This document shows positions 13,301-22,666 of a stretch of DNA of 64,000 nt, piece by piece (position 1 is the first letter of the stretch; each line of letters opens with the position of its first letter). Origin of the DNA: Malachius bipustulatus (lineage: Eukaryota > Arthropoda > Insecta > Coleoptera > Melyridae); NCBI GenBank assembly GCA_910589415.1, contig OU342634.1, forward strand, positions 45,187,723 through 45,251,722, written 5' to 3'. The position numbers and the translations under genes were made by a program. The notes beneath the pieces are model-generated. The model saw only the letters and a list, made by a program, of their open reading frames with translations, ran no database searches and was not told the origin of the DNA.

Positions 13301-16300
13301 ATCGTGTTTAAAAAAGTTACAGTATAAGTGTACTTGACTGAAATTAATTTTTTTCAAGTGATGCTGCAGTAGCTATCATCTTTCCTCAGCTCTGTCAAAG
13401 ATATTGGAAATTTAAACTTCTTCCTGAATGATTGAGAGGAAGATGTAAACTAAACTTTCTGATTAGATGACAGGAAATTTATTAAATATTCTGCAAAATA
13501 ATTAAAACTTTTTAGATAAGTTGTTCCACTGAGGAAAATTTATTTTTTCCTATATGAAAACCTACAAATAGACGTTCAAAAAAAATGATATTAGATGAGC
13601 GGATGTCGGCCAAAATTAAAAGAGGCATTTTTTTGTAAATTCATTAGCAAAAAATCAATTTTTCTCGCAATTTTTTCGAAATAGCAAAAACGTTTATCGT
13701 CTACAAAAAAGGTAAAGTTTGAAAATGTGACTTTTTCTATCCTATTCTCAACTTCCTGTATAATCTATACGAGTTCACATTTTTCTTTTTTTTTCCTTTA
13801 AATCATTATTTAAAATTTTGACTTAATTTTATGCCACATTATGCTACTAGCAGGCTATTGATCATGTCTTTTAGAAAAGAACTATCAAAAGAGTAGCTTT
13901 TTATTGCATGAATCCTTCAAATGGTTTTTTAGGATGAAAAAATTTTGGGAGTTATATTAAATTAGCAGTGGAAATTGAAGATACCGGTGAAACTGCACCC
14001 TTTTCAGTTTTTTTTTTTATATATTATAACGAGACCGCTCTGGAAAAATTCTATTTGTTTCGTGAAGAACTCCTAGCCCATCATTTCATTTGTTTACATT
14101 CTTTTTTTTATACTGAGTTAGTCAATGACGTGTTCGCGACAGTTCCAGTCACATGTCATGTGACACATTGACGGACAGTGTTGGTTCTGTGGATTTCTGG
14201 AGTGGTCTCGCCGAACAATCTGACATTTCCAGAATCCACGAATCGACGGCCGGTGCGCCGGTGCAACCTTCGAGAAGGTACCTACTGTTTCGCTGACCCG
14301 TCGGGGGAACTATATAAGGACAGCCGCGCGGCTGCGTGAGTAGTAGTAGTAATTTGGACGTGGAGTGAATCTGAAGATAGAGCAGTAGTGAAAGCTGAAG
14401 TATAAACAGAGCAGTGTAGTGAAGTGAAGTGTGAAGTAAGGAAGCCAGTAGTGACAGTATAGCGAATTATAAAGAATAGACAAGTTGGTGTTGATGTAGT
14501 ACAAGTAGTAGTCAGCTGTGTGTGTTTATTAGAATTAGAGGTTATAACTTGGATTAGTCAATAAAGTAATTTGCAAGACTTTTAAGTGGTGGATTTATTA
14601 TTGAGAAACCCGTAACAATATCTTGAAAATGAAGCAAAAATTTTTAACTAAACTATTTCTATGTAAAATTGCATTCTCTATAAAAAAAAACCATTAATTA
14701 TATACCTGAGCTTTTTTTTTTGCTTTCCAGATATAATTTAAAAAGAGAAAGAAGACTACCCCTATCTCCAATGTCCACCAATAACACTCCCCGATTTTTT
14801 CATCCTTCATGAACGATTGAAGGATCCATGCAATAAAAAAAAAAAACTCTTTTGATAGTTCCTTAGTGCACTGTTTATTAGGGCATTAATTTAACTTGCC
14901 ATTATTTATAGGTTTTTTTGTAGAACAAATTAGAGATATTTTGTGCAGCATGTGAGGAAATTCTGGAATAAACAGTTCCACAACATTTTGGTCCTTTGAG
15001 ACAGATTAAGAGCCTTCATTAATGTTGATGACTTTTAACATCAAATGAATTTTCTTTTTTTTATGTTTGTGAGATATTGTTGACTGATGGGGACACAAAT
15101 TCTAAATTTGGCAAATAATTCGACAACTAATAAAAGGAGTGATATAGAAAAACAATTAGAAAAGTGACAAATTCACCCTCTGACTGGGTTAGCTACTAAA
15201 GAGATGGATCAAGATTGGGCAACACTTCAAAGGAATTCTGAATAATTTCTCCAAGCAATTTAATTATTTCCTTCTACCAGATATTAAAAGAGCTTAGCAA
15301 TTTTTGCATTTCATATTAAGTAGTACTCTTTCAACTGGTCTTCATAAAACCGATATATTACTAACAAACTTAAGCTGCGATGCATAAAATAATTATTTAC
15401 TGAACAAGGAAATTTTATCACTCTAATAAGAAGAAGATAAAATTTTTTATTGCACATTCTTACTCCATGGTCACTAGACATATTAAAAAGAATTGAACAT
15501 TAATTGTTTGCACATTTTTGTAAATAAATACCCTGTACCACAGAAATAATTTCAACTTTATAATACTGCACTTAGTTAAACTAATAATAAGAGCCTGATT
15601 ACAATAAATTACAATAATCAATTCGACCAATTAAAAGGAACACAATCAGAATCCTCAAGTCATATTGTTGGTTGTAGAGGTATATTATGCTAATAATGAA
15701 TTACTTAGCTGGTTCGAAAAGAACTTAATAATGTCACTGCTCATTTTAATGAAGTTTTTCTTAAAATATATTAAGTAGACAATTTTTTAAGATTCTTTTG
15801 ATGCACATACAATTCAATTAAGTATACATATAAATAAAAAATGTACCATTTACAGGATCTCTTACCTAGGTAATTGTGCTCCAGTGACACGATTCTGTAT
15901 AAAATTAGGAACATACTGAGGCAAATCGACGGACGTCGTGAGCCATTCTGTCGTCTGTTCGATGGTCCAGTTATGGACCTCGGATTTGAGCCACGCTTCC
16001 CATAGTTCCCTCACCGATATATGCGTATCGTGGTTACGATCCAAGTTATGATGGAACGCTTTCTGTCTCCTCTCGTAACCGGAATCGTATTTCAGTTCTT
16101 CCCTCAAAAACTGAAATAAAATCGATTGTAAAATGCAAAATCAAGATAAAAAACAAGTAAAAAAACTATATCTCGAGAGCAAATAAAAGAAAGGAGACTA
16201 ATATTTGGGAGTAGGAGTATAAACATGATAAAATTTAGAGATTGGGGTAACTGTCACAACCGGTTCCGGTGGCGGAAACTTTATAGTTTTATTATGTGAA

Positions 16301-19300
16301 AGGATGAAGAAGTTAAAGAATTTTTTTTTATGATTGAAATATTAATGACTAGTACACTTGTCAGTGCACTTGTCAAGTGTAAATGCAAGAAGTTTTTTAT
16401 TACAAGATTATAATACATACGTCATCTGATTCGGTAAGATCGACATTCCCGTTGGCATCATCGTCTAATTTTTGATGTAAGGAACTGATCGCTTCTAGGC
16501 CCAGTCGATCGCTTGCTGCCATCGCTAGACAAGCAAAATCTTCAGACGGGCAAGTGGTGTATAAAACTAGAATGAAAGAAAATAAATGAATAGTAATAGT
16601 AAGTAAGTAACAATCTGAAAGATAATAAAATTTCATAATTGACTGCATTTTTTATTCAATAAAGCAATGAAAAGTTTATCCCTTATGCAGTTTCACTTGT
16701 TCAAGTTGTTGTTTCTTTTTAAACAGATCTTTCTCATAATAAAAAAATGTAAACAGTATAAAAAGAAATTGTAAGAAATGGATTGCTGACGGAAGACCTG
16801 CCAAAAATTCAAAACAGAAGGTTAACGAAAGAAAAATTGTTTCGACAAAATAAATGTGACACTACTTACTAATTGAATCAGTCATTTGAGAAACCACACA
16901 AGTCACAAAAATACATAACTGAGATAATTGAAAAAAACTGTCTGGTAGAGGATTTTGGTATTGTTTTAAAATGCACTGGGTAATTTAACTCCCAGTTGTC
17001 TACACAATGAAACGAGCTACGTGCGTGGTTTCTCCGCGGAAACATCCACTGACATGTAAGAATCGCATCTGTGCTGAAAAGTCATTTTCGGTCATAGGTG
17101 GACTTGTGTGGTTTCTCAAATGACTGATTCAATTGTGGTGAGGCCTGTTCTACAGAAGTGGAGTTAAGTGATTGGTGGATCGACAATGGTGCAACAAAGC
17201 ATATGACATATTCGTCTGAGTTTTTTGTAGACTTTGAATCATTTGTTGAACCTCGAAAAATTTCAATTTTTCTCATCCATGCAAAGGTGTTAAAGCATTC
17301 AGTGAAGGAACTTCTGAGTGACAATGGAGGAGAATTCGACAATGAAGAAGTCAGATCCAACCTGCGTACCAATGGAACTACTCGAAGGTTGACAGCTTCA
17401 TACACTCATCCTCAACAAAATGGTATCTGCGAGCGAGATAACAGAACTGTGGTTGAAATGGCTAGAACACTGAAATATTCAAATGCAGAAGTGGTCTATC
17501 CGGAAGGAATCTGGGCTGAATTGATTCAACAGTGCCATCTACATTTTGAACAGAACAGCAAAATCTTCTGTAGAAGATGTCACTCCTTATGAGCTATAGA
17601 CAGGTAAAAAGCCACGTATTAGACATTTGAGAATCATTGGCTCTACATGCTATGCTCATATACCAAATCAAAAGCGAAGAAAAATGGACAAGAAGGCTGT
17701 TAAAGGTTACCTCATAGGATATGACGGTGATGAGCGCTATAGGATTTGGATAAAGGAGAACCATAAAGTCATTCTGTCCAGAGATGTACAGTTTGAAGAG
17801 ACGCCAGGAGGGTGTGTCGAACAAATGAAGTTATCATTCCAAGGAGAGGAGAAACAAGAGTCAGCTTAAGATGAATATAGATAATTTGATTCCCAAATAT
17901 TGTAACAAACTAAACGTGCCTTTGAATTCTCTATGCTGCTGAAGCTGCAACAGTAAACAGCCGACTGGTGGATATATTTATATAATTATTAAACATTACG
18001 CTTTATTTATAAATAAATTGACAGTTCAAAAAAATTGGTGCTTTACTATTACGAGATTAATTTAAAACTTTGAAAAATGGAAATCTGTCAGTTCAACAGT
18101 AATTTTCATAATAATATAACATAAAACATATGTAATTGAGAAGACTAGTTGTAAACTATTTTTATAAGAGAAAATAATTATGTTTATTCTCTGTGTAACT
18201 GTGAGTGATAAAAACAGCCAACATGTTGATAAAAAATCAAACAATAAAATCCAATTAGGGAGCAGGAAAGAAAAAGATAAGAATGACTGAAATAATTACC
18301 TACCAACATTTCAACTTTAAACTTACATTCAACTATTTCTCTAATAAAATTTCAACACAAAAAATAAATGTTAAAATCAAAAAATTCATTTTTGAGATTG
18401 CTGTGGGTTATTATACAGGATGGTGCAATTTTTTCTATGAAAATGAAAGTGGCGATTTCTCAAGTAGTATAATATCAGACATAAAACTTTTTAATACACA
18501 GAGCTACAACAATTTTTAAGCTTTGGCTGTAAAGTTTAAATACATTAAAAAATAGTTTTTTTTAATATACATAGGTAGTATTATATAGGGTTAGTCCCCT
18601 AAGATGGAAAGCTCGATTACACCTACACCATTAAAGATATCGAAATGAAACAAGAAGCGCTGCAAACGGGAGGGCAAAGTGAAGTTTGCAAAATTATTTT
18701 CAGATATACAGGATGACTCAATATTGCTGTACGCCATACAACTTTGTTATTTTAAATAGGACACCCTCCATATTATAACATCTTCAGATTGTTTGAGAAA
18801 AGTCAAAAAGAATGGTTTGTAAAGTTGAAGTTTGTGATGAGCAATTTATGAGTTATAAACAAATGAAAATCGCGATTTTCCATTTTCAAAGCAGCTTTTC
18901 TTAAAAACAGCTCAAGATAGAGGAAAACGGCTTATATGTTCCTATCTTAATTTTTCATTTGGTATCCTATCATGTAGCTGAAATCTGCTTTGAAAATGGA
19001 AAATCGTGATTTTCATTTGTTTATAACTCATAAATCGCTCATTACAAACTTCAACTTTACAAACCATTTTTTTTTACTTTTCTCAAACAATATGTAAATG
19101 TAATATAGAGGGTGTCCTATTTAAAATAACAAAATTGTATGGCATACAGCGAGATTGGGCCACCTGTATATCTGACAATAATTTTACAAACTGTACTTTA
19201 CCCTCCCATTTACAGTACATTTTGGTTCATTTCGATATCTTTAATGGTGTAGGTATTAATTGTACTGTATATTACGTGCACAGATGATAAAAGTGGCAGA

Positions 19301-20992
19301 GATCTGTTTTTCTTTCAGATCTGGGACCCGGGAGTTGCCTTTTTTCCTGAAGAAAATCCAAACAATTCCTTGTTCAGTTAATTTAAACAAAAAAGGGCTT
19401 CTGAATTTTTTTGAAGCACGTAGGTACGAATTATTGTTAGCTTATTGTGTGTGATGAAGTTGTCCATGTTAGCTGATAGCTGGTAGCCTCCCTTAGTACT
19501 TCTCTTGGTAACCTCTCACACGGTGCATTATTTTTATTTATTACTACCATTCAAATTGACCGTTAACTGTCTATGACAGTAATAGTAAACAGTCTATTCT
19601 TCTAGCTCTATTCAGACCTAGTAGGCTATGAATAATGAGTATAATCAACTCAACCTCATACGCATTGACCAGTATTAATAATATTCTAGCAGGTTGAGCG
19701 TTTTTGTAGTGCCATTTTCAGAATAAAGCAATATTGCCAAACGTACTAAAAAATCAGTAGAATTATTTTCCAGCAACTACTTATTATATTTAATTTCCAA
19801 GACAACGCTTTCTTACTATGAAAGATGATTTTCAGGGAAATAATATTCTTTGAGAATTTACTACATCAACAGCAGAAGCATATCCCTTCCTCTCTTATAG
19901 TCTGTAGTATTTCGAACAAACTTGACAACTTCCATAGATCAATTTGGTATTTAAGAGTGATAGCTCAGCTGACATCCTTTGACAAAATTCATTGACACAG
20001 TTCACTGACAAGGACTTCCATGATTATACCAGGCGGAATCAGCTGACTTCTCATGGCCAACCGCGGTCCAAATAGAGTTCTGAGGACATTATGTTTATAA
20101 AAAAAAGGTAGATTTCTAAAAGTTCTATCTGTGCTGCTAGAACAAGTAGGGACTATTAGTAGGGAACTAGTGGGGCTAAGTAGGTAAAAAGTATTCATGA
20201 AGTTTGAGTAATCGTAATCGTGAGTACTGTTATTGTTGTACTGGAGAGTACAGTCGTACTCAGTACTCGAGTATAATTTATCAATACCCAGATCCCGGAT
20301 CATGTCTACCTGCCACAAAATTTGTCACTCATATTTTGATTTCCTGTAATTTTATGAGGAAAATGAGCGATTCTTCAAAAAAGACACCTTCACCATTTAT
20401 GGTAACCTTATCGACAGATGTCAAAAATACACGTTATGTCAAACATCGACCATGCAGTTATAGTTTCTTGAAATTATTAATTAACAACCAAGGTAAGTTA
20501 GGTGCAGGTAGTCCTCCCTATGAAGTGATACGTTCAAGGTTGTCTCATTGCTGCTATGATTCATGGAGATTTTACTGTAAACATTTATACTTTAATTTTT
20601 CTTTACTGCCCAAATGACATTTTGGAAATCATGAATGTCATTTCTTATTGACACTTCACCCTGGAAGATGGAGCTGTCGAAATGAATGCAGCAGCAATAG
20701 CATTGAGGAAAACTGATGAGTCTTTTGCTCATCCTTTTTATCTTTTTTTACATAATTAGAACTTTGGAATTATGGGATTGCCTTACAATAATAATAGGTA
20801 CTTACTGTCATTATTTGTGTTAGATAACATATCACTGCTAGAATAACTACTTCTTAAGGTGTCTTTAGGGGGATTTTTATTATCATCTGGTTTATTTGGA
20901 TGTTCATATTGCGTTTTCTCGATCAACTGGGTTGCTGTATCCGACCACTGAGCACTCAAGAATAACCAAAAAACCAAACTTTGAACATTCAT
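4007..20992 (-). CDS. Stim: Stim: stromal interaction molecule, ER calcium sensor (10 coding exons)
   Basis: Single-pass ER membrane protein that senses luminal calcium and, after depletion, oligomerises and gates Orai channels at ER-plasma membrane contacts. Coding exons, high to low: 20992-20806, 16566-16421, 16110-15866, 12233-12121, 12057-11741, 10365-10198, 9366-9102, 8983-8918, 6579-6438, 4361-4007. They sum to 2004 nt (667 aa plus stop) and every junction phase agrees. Seen in order: signal peptide (1-22); a C-x6-C pair just before the EF-hand, as in vertebrate STIM1; EF-hand loop 97-108; hidden EF-hand 135-146; SAM domain (about 152-225); transmembrane segment 239-256; coiled coil 1; SOAR/CAD region (about 355-465) with basic cluster KLRKKR; acidic Ser-rich segment; lysine-rich C-terminus. 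Family identity is certain. The start is chosen because it opens directly onto a good signal peptide. No upstream 5' UTR exon was sought successfully. Confidence 0.96.
4362..6437. other. Stim intron 9, mostly a fold-back element
   Basis: Intron between Stim exons 10 and 9. It contains the inverted-repeat element 4979-5616. The rest is AT-rich; the short frame at 6086-6277 shows no recognisable domain. Confidence 0.75.
4979..5616. repeat. Fold-back MITE, 638 bp, in Stim intron 9
   Basis: The ends ACAGGGTAGCTGA and TCAGCTACCCTGT are inverted. The match continues inward through GTGTTGCCAGAACGG / CCGTTCTGGCTACAC and ATGTGCAATGTTGTCAG / CTGACAACATTGCACAT, then AATAGACTTTTCAAATGATG mirrored by CATCATTTGAAAAGTCTATT-type sequence at 5120. 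Almost the whole element folds into one hairpin. No coding capacity. Confidence 0.85.
6438..6579 (-). CDS. Stim: Stim coding exon 9 (Ser/Asp-rich cytosolic segment)
   Basis: The frame is fixed by the phases on both sides (G|GT and GT|G). It encodes a polar stretch including EGDSSGSEVSRQDEDSS, probably disordered and a possible phosphorylation region. A second open frame exists in this exon but meets a stop after splicing, so it was discarded. Confidence 0.82.
6580..8917. other. Stim intron 8
   Basis: 2.3-kb AT-rich intron. The stretch 7200-7720 belongs to a repeat shared with intron 6 (see 9380-10040). Nothing else recognised; the small frames lack domains. Confidence 0.65.
7200..7720. repeat. 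Dispersed intronic repeat, copy 1
   Basis: Shares ordered blocks with 9380-10040: ACGTTTTTAGACTTGG, CATAAGT..GAGGGT..AGGGTCAA, TTTTAAAGGATGAT, TTTTAGTAT, TATAAAAGAAGACAG and a CCCATAT..ATAGGCA end. The order and orientation are the same, so this is a dispersed or duplicated sequence and not chance. Confidence 0.7.
8918..8983 (-). CDS. Stim: Stim coding exon 8 (acidic segment after SOAR)
   Basis: A 66-nt exon with clean CAG acceptor and GTAAGC donor, encoding VGRLSSQDDLDDDTGSIYSM. The acidic run resembles in position and charge the inhibitory Asp-rich segment that follows SOAR in STIM1. This equivalence is inferred. Confidence 0.85.
9102..9366 (-). CDS. Stim: Stim coding exon 7 (SOAR/CAD, Orai-activating core)
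   Basis: Encodes CEKLRKKRSSLVGAF with the basic Orai-contact cluster, then IDDVDRSIVEAR, the ERVYRWKQIE helix and GFNIMNNNGLQFLENALYRN. It corresponds to the second half of SOAR in STIM1. The exon ends with a single G before GTACGT. Confidence 0.96.
9380..10040. repeat. Dispersed intronic repeat, copy 2, with internal tandem duplication
   Basis: Lies in Stim intron 6. The unit TTTAGTATCATTTTTTCAGG followed by AACCACAATATTTTTTAATT occurs twice in tandem (about 9765-9830 and 9955-10020), each preceded by a GATAGGCAGAAAGT block. The earlier part matches 7200-7720. Confidence 0.75.
10198..10365 (-). CDS. Stim: Stim coding exon 6 (end of CC1, start of SOAR/CAD)
   Basis: Encodes MLRTELQIAEGELKDRCW, then GLQQWLQLTHEIE and AEKQLQQAREA. 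The WLQLTHE block is almost invariant in STIM proteins and starts the Orai-activating region. Both exon borders fall between codons. Confidence 0.95.
10366..11740. other. Stim intron 5, possible retroelement end
   Basis: 1.4-kb intron. The part 11180-11420 has a TATATAAG box near 11383 after a run of short CATTCTAGAATG-type inverted words, and may be a decayed LTR or promoter-bearing repeat. No gene recognised. Confidence 0.45.
11741..12057 (-). CDS. Stim: Stim coding exon 5 (transmembrane helix and start of coiled coil 1)
   Basis: Encodes HNWKD, the membrane helix LTLIFLTIAAGFGIWYAV, and then a heptad-rich charged stretch (about 257-336) that begins coiled coil 1, the autoinhibitory segment that extends when the luminal domain dimerises. 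A short Gly/Pro/Cys-containing break (GEIGTLPTCYSD) interrupts the coil near its end. Confidence 0.95.
12121..12233 (-). CDS. Stim: Stim coding exon 4 (end of SAM domain, pre-membrane segment)
   Basis: Encodes LAANNMHYLSALGI through MDVVLFGPPK, the last SAM helix and the conserved LFGPP stretch before the membrane. The 113-nt exon is separated from exon 5 by an intron of only 63 bp (12058-12120). Confidence 0.94.
13872..14868. repeat. Inverted-repeat element interrupted by an LTR-like sequence
   Basis: The left arm (GAACTATCAAAAGAGT, TTTTTATTGCATGAATCCTT, AGGATGAAAAAAT) is mirrored by the right arm (ATTTTTTCATCCTTCATGAA, AAGGATCCATGCAATAAA, ACTCTTTTGATAGTTC). The middle part has different composition and LTR hallmarks, suggesting a later insertion. 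Confidence 0.7.
14130..14617 (+). mobile_element. Probable solo LTR of a retrotransposon
   Basis: GC-richer than its surroundings. It has a TATA box TATATAAGG at 14311, the hairpin CAGCCGCGCGGCTG just after it, a purine-rich leader with repeated GTGAAGT words, AATAAA at 14560, and an end ACCCGTAACA typical of LTR termini. No internal domain follows, hence solo. The left border and target duplication could not be fixed. Confidence 0.5.
15866..16110 (-). CDS. Stim: Stim coding exon 3 (hidden EF-hand and most of SAM domain)
   Basis: Encodes FLREELKY, then a second EF-like loop DRNHDTHISVRE, then the SAM domain (SEVHNWTIEQTTEWL to TGAQLP). In vertebrate STIM1 this second loop is the 'hidden', non-binding EF-hand that supports the first. 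The EF-SAM unit keeps the sensor folded while calcium is bound. Confidence 0.95.
16421..16566 (-). CDS. Stim: Stim coding exon 2 (cysteine pair and calcium-binding EF-hand)
   Basis: Contains CPSEDFAC, a cysteine pair with six residues between, the spacing of the STIM1 luminal cysteines. The canonical loop DDDANGNVDLTE follows, with acidic residues at positions 1, 3, 9 and 12 and Gly at 6: the calcium sensor. Flanked by a CTAG-type acceptor and a GTATGT donor. Confidence 0.95.
17158..17869 (+). pseudogene. Ty1/copia retrotransposon relic (protease edge and integrase)
   Basis: The frame starts with WWIDNGATKHM, the aspartic protease signature region of copia polyproteins (normally D-S/T-G-A-T-x-H). 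It jumps directly to integrase residues LLSDNGGEF and THPQQNGICERDNRT. A different frame (17584-17869) continues the integrase C-terminus (GSTCYAHIPNQKRRKMDKKA, GYLIGYDG). The gag-pre-integrase part is deleted and the frame is shifted near 17580; no reverse transcriptase, RNase H or LTR is seen. Clearly dead. Confidence 0.88.
18621..19254. repeat. Fold-back element family B, copy 1
   Basis: 634 bp with ends ACCTACACCATTAAAGATAT and ATATCTTTAATGGTGTAGGT. The arms continue through GACACCCTC / GAGGGTGTC and TTTATGAGTTATAAACAAAT / ATTTGTTTATAACTCATAAA. The middle (AAAACGGCTTATATGTTCCT) is shared with 35416-36122. Confidence 0.85.
20358..20493 (+). other. Exon-like open frame, unidentified, inside Stim intron 1
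   Basis: Plus strand. ATG (MRKMSDSSKKTPSPFMVTLS...) opens a balanced-composition frame of about 46 codons that ends at CCAAG|GTAAGTTAG, a consensus splice donor. I do not recognise the peptide and found no convincing acceptor or partner exon downstream. It could be the first coding exon of a small nested gene, a captured fragment, or chance. Confidence 0.25.
20806..20992 (-). CDS. Stim: Stim coding exon 1 (signal peptide, luminal N-terminus)
   Basis: The ATG at 20992 is followed by a hydrophobic stretch (VQSLVFWLFLSAQWS), a signal peptide for ER entry. The rest is polar and Ser/Asn-rich, the least conserved part of the protein. The exon ends in A|GTAAGT, leaving one base that joins the next exon to make Ile. 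Confidence 0.85.
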
Positions 20993-22612
20993 TGCACTTC
21001 TAAAACCAAAACCCCGAATTGCGCGATTTTATGAGCCGTTTGATGGAGACGTCTGGTATTTTGCTCGTGTAAGACATTAATAATTATTGTAATAGTTATA
21101 AAATAAATATTTTTACGTTGACATTTCACAGCCAATTTTAATTATGTGGTTCTTTTTCAAGGTTGTCGCACTGTTTTGAAGTTGTTGCAGGTTGTATGTG
21201 GAAGTATTTTGAAAATTTCCCGACTTCTTACTGGTGTGAGTCTATCTTTAGATCTGTGAATCTGGCTTCGCGCATATGTGCCTGCGAGGAGCGACATTGC
21301 CAAATCGTGGATAAGAGATGGCGGTTCTAGGGATCTAGGGTCCCTAAACATCACAGCTGTTAGTACCTTAGAAATAAGAACATCCGGAAGGACTACACGT
21401 CCAAATAACTGAGACCGGCAACAGGGGCTTGGAAATGGCGGACACGACATAACCGCCGTGGTATATTTGGAGTATTAATGAATAGTTATTTGAATATTTG
21501 AAGACACAACTTACAATAAATTAAAACGTAAATTTAAAAAATATGAATTGTCCTCTTTTGCAAAAGTCCACTTTCTCTTGTCAACAAACGGTCAATGTCA
21601 AAAAAGCCAAATATAGGATTTATTTTTTCAACCCCTATTTTGTAGAATCTCTGCATATTGATTGATGATAAATAAAACACTAATGTTTAAAAAAAAATTA
21701 TTTACATACGTCTGAAGATGCCACTTTAAAAGTAGTGAAACACAATTTTTGCAAAAAATTCAGCGCCGTATTTAAAAAAATTAGGTTAGTCCGGCCCTGG
21801 AAATATGAACAAAAAACTGACATCGCAAAAATAAAGCTAATGGTTTCAGTTTTTCCCAATCTTCAATAATAACGTCAATAGTTGGGTAGGTAACTAAGAA
21901 AAACTAAAATTTAAAATTTTGGTTTTTGCAAAATAATTCGAAAACCAAAAGGGATTTTTTGAAATCTCTTTCTGAGATTGCATTGTCCTTCTGGTTGCTC
22001 ACTCAACTTTTTCCCCATTTAACAGACCCTGTAAGTATCTCCCACTGTTTCCGAGATCCCCATGCTGTTCATTTCTTATCTTGGACTTGGACTATAGACG
22101 CTCTCGTCATTATCCTGCAAATGTGTACTTATGGTAAAGATACACGCAGCATAATTATTTGCATGGTTAAACAAAAATATAAATGCAATTTGAAGTTATT
22201 GAATAAACAACCGCTTTTATTTTCATTGCCTCATGTTATAAATAATAATGTTTGTTTTGTAAGATTTCTTTCCTGCAAAGAATACCTCACATTTTACTCT
22301 TATTAGCGTTTTCGAGATGAATCTGGCATATGAGGAAGGGGCGGATAACAATTGGCCGCGCATTTTAAATTAATGATCTATTAATTGACCTCAACATTAT
22401 TATCAAGAGCAATTATTATTATTATTATTACAGTTAGAGCTAACAAACAAATTGACAATTACAGAAGAATTATCCTTCATTAGCATTCTATAATGTACAT
22501 AATATGTTCTTTGTATACAAAATATAAAAAATAAGTATAGTAAACAATAGTATCCTTAGTTCATCATTCTAAAAGCTTATTGATATCACGTATTCTCAAG
22601 ATAAAGGCCATT
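20993..22612. other. Spacer between Stim and CFAP97
   Basis: Should hold the Stim promoter and 5' UTR (a GC-richer stretch lies at 21190-21460) and the 3' UTR of the CFAP97 gene. TTTATT at about 22216 is a possible CFAP97 poly-A signal on the minus strand. The minus frame at 21157-21450 is open but matches no family I know. Confidence 0.5.
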
Positions 22613-22666
22613 TTATCTTTTCTTGGATACTAACGGTTTCACAGTTTGGATTCTCTTTAGAAGAAC
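22613..22666 (-). CDS. Cfap97: CFAP97-family coding exon 2 (54 nt)
   Basis: After the acceptor TTGTAG it encodes VLLKRIQTVKPLVSKKR then stop. Matches the end of the CFAP97 signature. Easily missed because of its size. Confidence 0.85.
   Translation of the reverse strand, partial: VLLKRIQTVKPLVSKKR

Larger units (their letters stand above)
12234..15865. other. Stim intron 3, nested repeats
   Basis: 3.6-kb intron. It holds inverted arms at 13872-13955 and 14783-14868 that bracket an LTR-like sequence (about 14130-14617). The remainder is AT-rich with no recognisable gene. Confidence 0.65.
16567..20805. other. Stim intron 1, copia relic and fold-back element
   Basis: 4.2-kb intron. It contains a broken Ty1/copia fragment (17158-17869), a fold-back element (18621-19254) and an exon-like plus-strand frame (20358-20493). 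Otherwise AT-rich. Confidence 0.7.

Noticed and set aside
21157..21450. Minus frame of 97 codons between Stim and CFAP97
   Set aside because: No domain and no signal peptide; it overlaps the expected Stim promoter/5' UTR, which is GC-richer and so has fewer stops.
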